Shown in pieces: positions 59,088-64,000 of a stretch of 64,000 bases of DNA; the stretch's first letter is position 1; each line of letters begins with the position of its first letter. Under the pieces are notes generated by a model, which saw nothing but the letters and a program-made list of their open reading frames with translations, searched no databases and was not told the DNA's origin. The translations under genes were made by a program, and so were the position numbers. Source of the DNA: Sanghuangporus weigelae (lineage: Eukaryota > Basidiomycota > Agaricomycetes > Hymenochaetales > Hymenochaetaceae); assembly GCA_033182465.1 (NCBI GenBank), contig CP137319.1:1674001-1738000 (forward strand), read 5' to 3'.

Positions 59088-60467
59088 ATGAACAGGTGCG
59101 TGCTTTCGAAGTGAACGAATCATTCATTATCACCACATTCTATCGACTTACTCGTTTCGCTCTTTTCAAAATTGATGCTTTCTCTCAGGCGCTCAAAATC
59201 AGAGACCCTTGTTTCGCCTTTGGTGTTTACTGGGGACCTTGGTCATGGATCTCATCATAGACAACTCAAATCTTCGGCGGTAATCCCCGGCTCTGATGAC
59301 AAAGGGCATCTTGGTGCTGATATTTTAAAGCCTCTACTCTCTTTGCCTATTATGGAGCCTATAATTGATCTTATGAAGAAACGGTGTATCGTCAAAAACG
59401 GTGCTGTCGACTTGCAGGAAGAGCTTCTTTTTGTCCTGATCGAAGCCATGAACGATCCATCCAGTCCCTGGGCCAAGCTTGTGCCCAAAGCACCTCCCGT
59501 TGTTGGACCTCGGACCCCTGAGCAATATCTGTGCGTTTTGGACATCGCGATCAATGCTCGGAAGGAAGCAAAGGAAAAGACTAAGATTGCAAAGTTTTGG
59601 AAGCAATTGGTCTCAACGACAAGCGACTCGACGGGTGAAGATGTTCCTCTCACGCCGAGCCCTTCGGACATCTCCGACACTGGATTAAGTGAACCTCTTT
59701 CATCGACACGCAAAGTTGGGATGGAAGAGCTGATCGCGAAGCACAGAGCTGTTGCGGCTGTCTCTGAAATCAAGGTCGACGTCGGTTCGGTCGAAAAGGA
59801 ATATGATCTCATCGAATACCGGGATATGTCGGAAGGGTCCCATTTCTTTGATCCAAGTTCCGTCACTTGTGTTTCACCAGAACCGGCCTGTACGCAAAAG
59901 TCTGACTTGGACGCGATACCTGCCAGCTGCAAATCGGAAAATGCATCATGCTCTACGAAATCCCGGATACCTTCGCTGAAGAGACATCAAACTGCTCCGC
60001 CGCAAGCTGTGCTCCAAGATGCCGACTCGTCTATCCATCCCAAGCTCCTGACTAGACCACATACTTGTTGCGACAAATCCAGGAGCATCCAGTCCAGGAG
60101 CCAAAGTTCTCGAACAGCATTGTCATCTGTCCAAACCAAATGCCGCATGTACGAATCACTTTCTTCATGTCCTTCTTCTACTCCCGCAAGGAGCTCTCTC
60201 CCACTTCGGACATCGATCCCGAGTGTAATGGCGAAGTCATTTTCGGAAGGTGGATATGCAAAAGTCAGGAACGGGTCGTTACGTGCCGCTACCACGAAAG
60301 TTGAAGAGAGTACACAATCAGGTACTTGTTTGACTTCTAGCGGCGTCCGAAGAGTAGCATCCCAGCTCAAGTCCTCGTGTATACCCCAGGCACGTCGTGG
60401 ACAGATAGGTTTATCTCTAAGCACGAGGTCCTCAGACAATAATTGTACACTCGTAATCATGCCTTGA
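59088..60467 (+). CDS. Ser-rich protein of unknown function
   Basis: Not recognised. I place the start at ATG 59088, with a tiny first exon (ATGAACAG) joined by a 93-base GTGCGT...CTCTCAG intron to RSKSETLVSPLVFTGD. The alternative is an unspliced start at ATG 59175. The N-terminal third is ordered and acidic to mixed (LPIMEPIIDLMKKRCIVKNG, ELLFVLIEAMNDPSSPWAKL, YLCVLDIAINARKEAKEK). The rest is low-complexity, rich in Ser, Thr and Arg with many SP sites, suggesting disorder and phosphorylation. There is no signal peptide or membrane segment. Divergent from ETR1 and convergent with the MFS gene. Confidence 0.65.
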
Positions 60468-60664
60468 GCTTGTACATGTATGCACTCTGCTTCATCTAGG
60501 AGCAAGTACAGACACCTTCCGACAAAGGAAATGTCATCCGATATCAGGCAGGGAATACTGCATTCTGTTTCATTCTTGCGCACTTCGTTCATATTGCACA
60601 TTGTATTGTAAACGAAACAGCACACATTCTTCAAGAGGGATAGGCATACAGTAGTTGATTTTGT

Positions 60665-63209
60665 TCACAACGTGTAGCGGTATCCGCTAAATTTATCACC
60701 TTTGTCCCTCTTCGCATGATCCACCGTCGCGTACCGACCGTTCTTCTCGTTGATACCTTCAATTGTATCGTTCACTCCTACGATTATCTCATCACTTTCT
60801 CCGCGTCTCCGCAGCTCGTTCTCCCTGCGGAGATAGAGTATCATGACAACGGCAGCACAGAAGCCCATTCCGATATACATGAGAATGATGCCATGTCCAA
60901 GGGTATACCAAGGTTGGTCCCTCGCCCGATACTAAAGAGAATCTAATATCGGATCCGGTGCCGTTGGAGAATACACGTCATCGAAACTTACCACATTCGA
61001 ACTGACAGCTCCATTTATGTTTCCACTAATTAGGTAAACGATAAACAAATATCCAACGTAAACACACCAGAATACGTACAAGCTGATAACCATTCCCAAA
61101 GAGACGCTCCGTTTGTACGAGCCCTCGACATTATTGGACACCCAGGCACTAATGTCAGATTGAGTAAAGCGGAATAACCTTTAAGCAGGTTTGATATTCA
61201 CATTACATTAGCTAAAAGATTTGTCAGTATTGTCCCAAGGTCTCCTAACAAAATCGAGACACTCACGAATTAATGGATATATTCCACTTTAGAAGGGAAT
61301 TTAAATAGTCGAGGCCAACATTTCAGTAACATCAGAGTCCAATATGGCCTTCAGACCTACCATGCAGCCAGATATACAGCAAAGTACGATAGCGCCGCAG
61401 ATCTCGAGAGAATCAGAATTAAATATCCTGACCCAGCTAAGGATGTCCAGTCAGGTGTAAGAAGCCTCAGCATGAACTGCCGCAAAGTAAAACGAACCAA
61501 GACAGAATAGGCCGCTAAAGAATTAGGACAAACTGATTAGCATGAGACAGGAGGGAAGGACACGGAAAGGCGTACAGAGTGAAGAAACCGCGTCTCCCAA
61601 GTCTATCAGCCATAAGGCCGGTTGCACAAGTCAAAATACAAGCGACCACGTATGCCGGTACACTGAGCAGGTTGGCAGGCGTGGCACGGTAGCCTTGCGA
61701 TGGAATATCAGAACTGGTGCAAGCATTCAGACAGGAATCGCGGACTTACCCAACTGACTGATAATACTAGGAAGGAACAAAGAAAACTTGATCGAGCGCT
61801 TCAGTAAAGCTGAAAATAGCCACTTTGAAAATTACACTCACGCCGTAGAGCGGACCATCGACGCCCGCGTAAACTAACACTAAAAATAAAGCCGTCAGGT
61901 GCGCATCCTGGACATACGATAAGGACAAGCGTACTTCCGATCCAAGTCTTCACGTCAAGCAGACTCTCTCTAATGTAATGCCACCTGAGCTTCTCACCAG
62001 CGGCAGAATACTGGTCGTCACCCTGAAGCCTGCGAATGACGAACACACGCTCCTTCTCGGTAAGGAAACGAGCAGTGTCAGGAAAGTCATGAGTAATAAA
62101 GAAAGAAGCAACTCCTGCCAGAACAGTGGCAAGCCCTTCCAGGATGAAAATCCATGCCCTTCATTGTTTCATGATAAGTAATTTCGGTGACATCTCTAGT
62201 ATCGTTGGTGACATACCAGGCTGGTTTGCCGCCAATGCCGTCCATCTCGGCGATTGCTGCCTGAAGATGTACAAGAATTGTTAGATGGAGACAGGAAGAA
62301 AACAAGAAAAAGACCCATACGGCAAGCAAACCGCCGAAAGCACCTGAAGCCGTAGCAGCAGAGAAGAATATAGCGGCGCGAATGCCGAACTCGTGACGTT
62401 TGTACCAGCTGTATAAACAAGTAAGCAAAACGACCCTGGAGGAACAATCAAAAACGGAACAGTGTTCACCATGAGAGATAGTAATTTACACCAGGGAAGA
62501 GACCAGCTTCAAATAATCCAAGAAACCAGCGCATAGCTGGATGCAGATCCGTGAGTCGCGACTTTGCCGGGGACTATCTAAAGAGCAGCTGAACGTACTG
62601 AGTAAGCCGCCGTAGTCATGAACAAGTCCCTGAACAGTCTGAAAGCGGCATCGTAAGCTCCGATGTCAATGTTTATCGGGTCAAAAATAGCATACCATCA
62701 TGATGCCCCACATGAGCATGAGCATGGAGAGCCAGATCGAGGGACGGAGACGCTTGAGAAAGATGTTGGAGGGTACCTTGAAGGCCAGTCGTTAGACAAG
62801 TGCAATCCACGTGCCCTAAACATTACCGACCTCGAATACAGCGTAAGAGAAGAAGAAAATGGTAAGACCCATCAAGTACTGACGGTCGGTGAGATTGAGG
62901 TCTCGTTCCATACCATACAACTTTGGAGCATTAGGGGCAAAAGGCGGAATAGAGGCGAGTATAAGACCATACCTTGGCATTGCCGATACTTGATCTGTCG
63001 AGGAAGCTGAGGAGATAGAGGAAAGATAACCAAGGAATGAGAGTCCAGTCTAGCTTGCGGAGGAGCTTCTTCTCGTCGATGGCTGAGGTATCAACGTCGG
63101 GACGATAAATAGTTGTAGCAGGCTTATCGACTTCTTCAACCGTCTCGACTCGCTCTTTCTCTATCGAAGCTCGTCCGGCAGGATGCTTTTCAACGTCGGG
63201 AGAAGACAT
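60665..63209 (-). CDS. MFS transporter, Dal5-type (anion:cation symporter family)
   Basis: A 12-span plasma-membrane permease of the allantoate/nicotinate group (Dal5, Tna1). It starts MSSPDVEKHPAGRASIEKE. The first span has WLSFLYLLSFLDRSSIGNAK, the usual Dal5-family opening. Next come FEVPSNIFLKRLRPSIW, MRWFLGLFEAGLFPGVNYYLSWWYKRHE, SGAFGGLLA, and the MFS loop signature GLMADRLGRRGFF. It ends in a cytosolic acidic/basic tail (RRENELRRRGESDEI...FSGYRYTL). About ten short introns. The substrate cannot be read from the sequence. Confidence 0.88.
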
Positions 63210-63301
63210 GGTGCCGCCGAGGGAAAGGAAGGGATACTGGGAGCGGAGAGCGAGAGTGGGAACAGAGAAGGCCCTGTGCGAAGATACGGTTTCGATGGAG
63301 G

Positions 63302-63308
63302 TTTTATA
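63302..63308 (-). promoter_or_regulatory. TATA box of the MFS gene
   Basis: On the minus strand this reads TATAAAA, about 95 bases upstream of the transporter start codon, followed by a C/T-rich leader. It fits a core promoter. Confidence 0.5.
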
Positions 63309-63309
63309 C

Positions 63310-63701
63310 TTAAGATCACGCGAGAGTCGGACCGAATGAAATCGATGAAATAGAAAAGCAAAACAAAAACATCAGAATCAACAAACATAGAAAGAGATCT
63401 CGATCGACCAGGTACGGAGGCATCAGCATGTGGTATTTCTCAAATGGTCGTCGGAAGAAATATCTGCAGGTCAAGTTCAGGGTACGGTACTTTTCCGAAG
63501 ACGTTATCAGCATTCAAGTACAAAGCTGGATTGGATGAAGAAGAAGAAGCGGAGAAGCGGACGGACGGATACGAGAAGGTCACGGGGGTCATTGCGGGGG
63601 AATGCGGGGCAGGAATAATCGAATAGAAAATAACATTTCTTCAAATTCTTGGCCCGCGATCAAAATGAATTGATGCCGTTATCACCTTCTCCACAACTAT
63701 C
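63310..63701. other. Divergent intergenic region
   Basis: About 400 bases between the transporter promoter and the next start codon. Purine-rich tracts (GAAGAAGAAGCGGAG) near 63,540 and no gene seen. Confidence 0.4.
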
Positions 63702-64000
63702 ATGCTCGCTAGTACTCCTTCAGTCGATACAGACAATCGCATAATCTCCGACCCTGGAAATTCTTCGGCTTCCCCTTCCTCGTCGAGCAACGGCACAGAG
63801 TCCAGCAAGCCCGACTTCGTCGCGGTTCTCGCACAAGACTCTGCAGCTCCTTCATCATCCGTTCAACATGGTCGCGATCCTGATCCTTCAAAGCAACGTG
63901 CAAGTGATGAGATACTAGAACAGTTTGATCCACTCGCAGATTCCAACAATCAGGAGCCAAGACATGCCTCTGGAACTGAGCAGCCAGATGTACATCCAAT
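63702..64000 (+). CDS. N-terminus of an unknown protein (cut by the window edge)
   Basis: Open from ATG 63702 (MLASTPSVDTDNR) to the end of the window with no stop. The 99 visible residues are low-complexity and Ser/Asp-rich (SSASPSSSSNGTESSKPD), followed by a more regular ASDEILEQFDPLAD. It is too short to assign; the DEIL.QFDPL word may be a conserved core start. C-rich codon use matches the neighbouring genes. Confidence 0.65.
   Translation, partial: MLASTPSVDTDNRIISDPGNSSASPSSSSNGTESSKPDFVAVLAQDSAAPSSSVQHGRDPDPSKQRASDEILEQFDPLADSNNQEPRHASGTEQPDVHP

Overview
The window looks like a chromosome segment of a filamentous basidiomycete fungus, most likely an agaricomycete. The genes are dense in introns of about 50-60 bases. 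The recognisable proteins are standard fungal ones, and the repeats are Copia, Gypsy and Tc1/mariner families. No database search was run: assignments rest on motifs read from the translations, and intron positions were placed by eye.

Layout. Positions 1 to about 22,500 are a repeat graveyard. A stack of same-family Copia fossils (1-7,279) is nested in alternating orientation. Three families of long LTR-like units follow, called R, X and Y here, each 1.5-1.8 kb, with TG...CA ends and 4-base target duplications. There is also a small LTR family (Z), a 125-base minisatellite and a Gypsy fossil. Positions 22,520-38,448 form a unit of about 15.9 kb bounded by two inverted copies of a Tc1/mariner transposon (arms of 1,873 and 1,874 bases once a later insertion is subtracted). 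Between the arms lie two divergent, intron-containing genes of unknown function: G1, with an AT-hook-like motif, and G2, with a coiled coil and PQQGF repeats. G1 has been split by an R copy and by an X copy that itself contains a Y copy.

From 39,305 to the end the window is a compact housekeeping block with gaps of about 80-500 bases. It holds the helicase DDX41, GAL7, the dolichyl-phosphate glucosyltransferase ALG5, an ATP-dependent DNA ligase, an EF-hand MscS-type channel, a ubiquitin C-terminal hydrolase, ZPR1, the Brix protein RPF1, a p24 cargo receptor, the mitochondrial enoyl reductase ETR1, a Ser-rich unknown, a Dal5-type MFS transporter and the start of another unknown gene. These genes act in separate pathways (splicing and RNA surveillance, sugar metabolism, N-glycosylation, DNA repair, ribosome assembly, ER-Golgi traffic, mitochondrial fatty acid synthesis) and do not form a metabolic cluster.

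The two strongest unusual signals are these. First, all nine testable insertions of R, X and Y have 4-base duplications that read NCGN or its deaminated form, so three families share a CpG-centred target. Second, the inverted mariner arms carry TA plus matching CAGCC termini only on their outer sides and both lose homology at the same codon on their inner sides, as expected of one large mobile unit with cargo genes.
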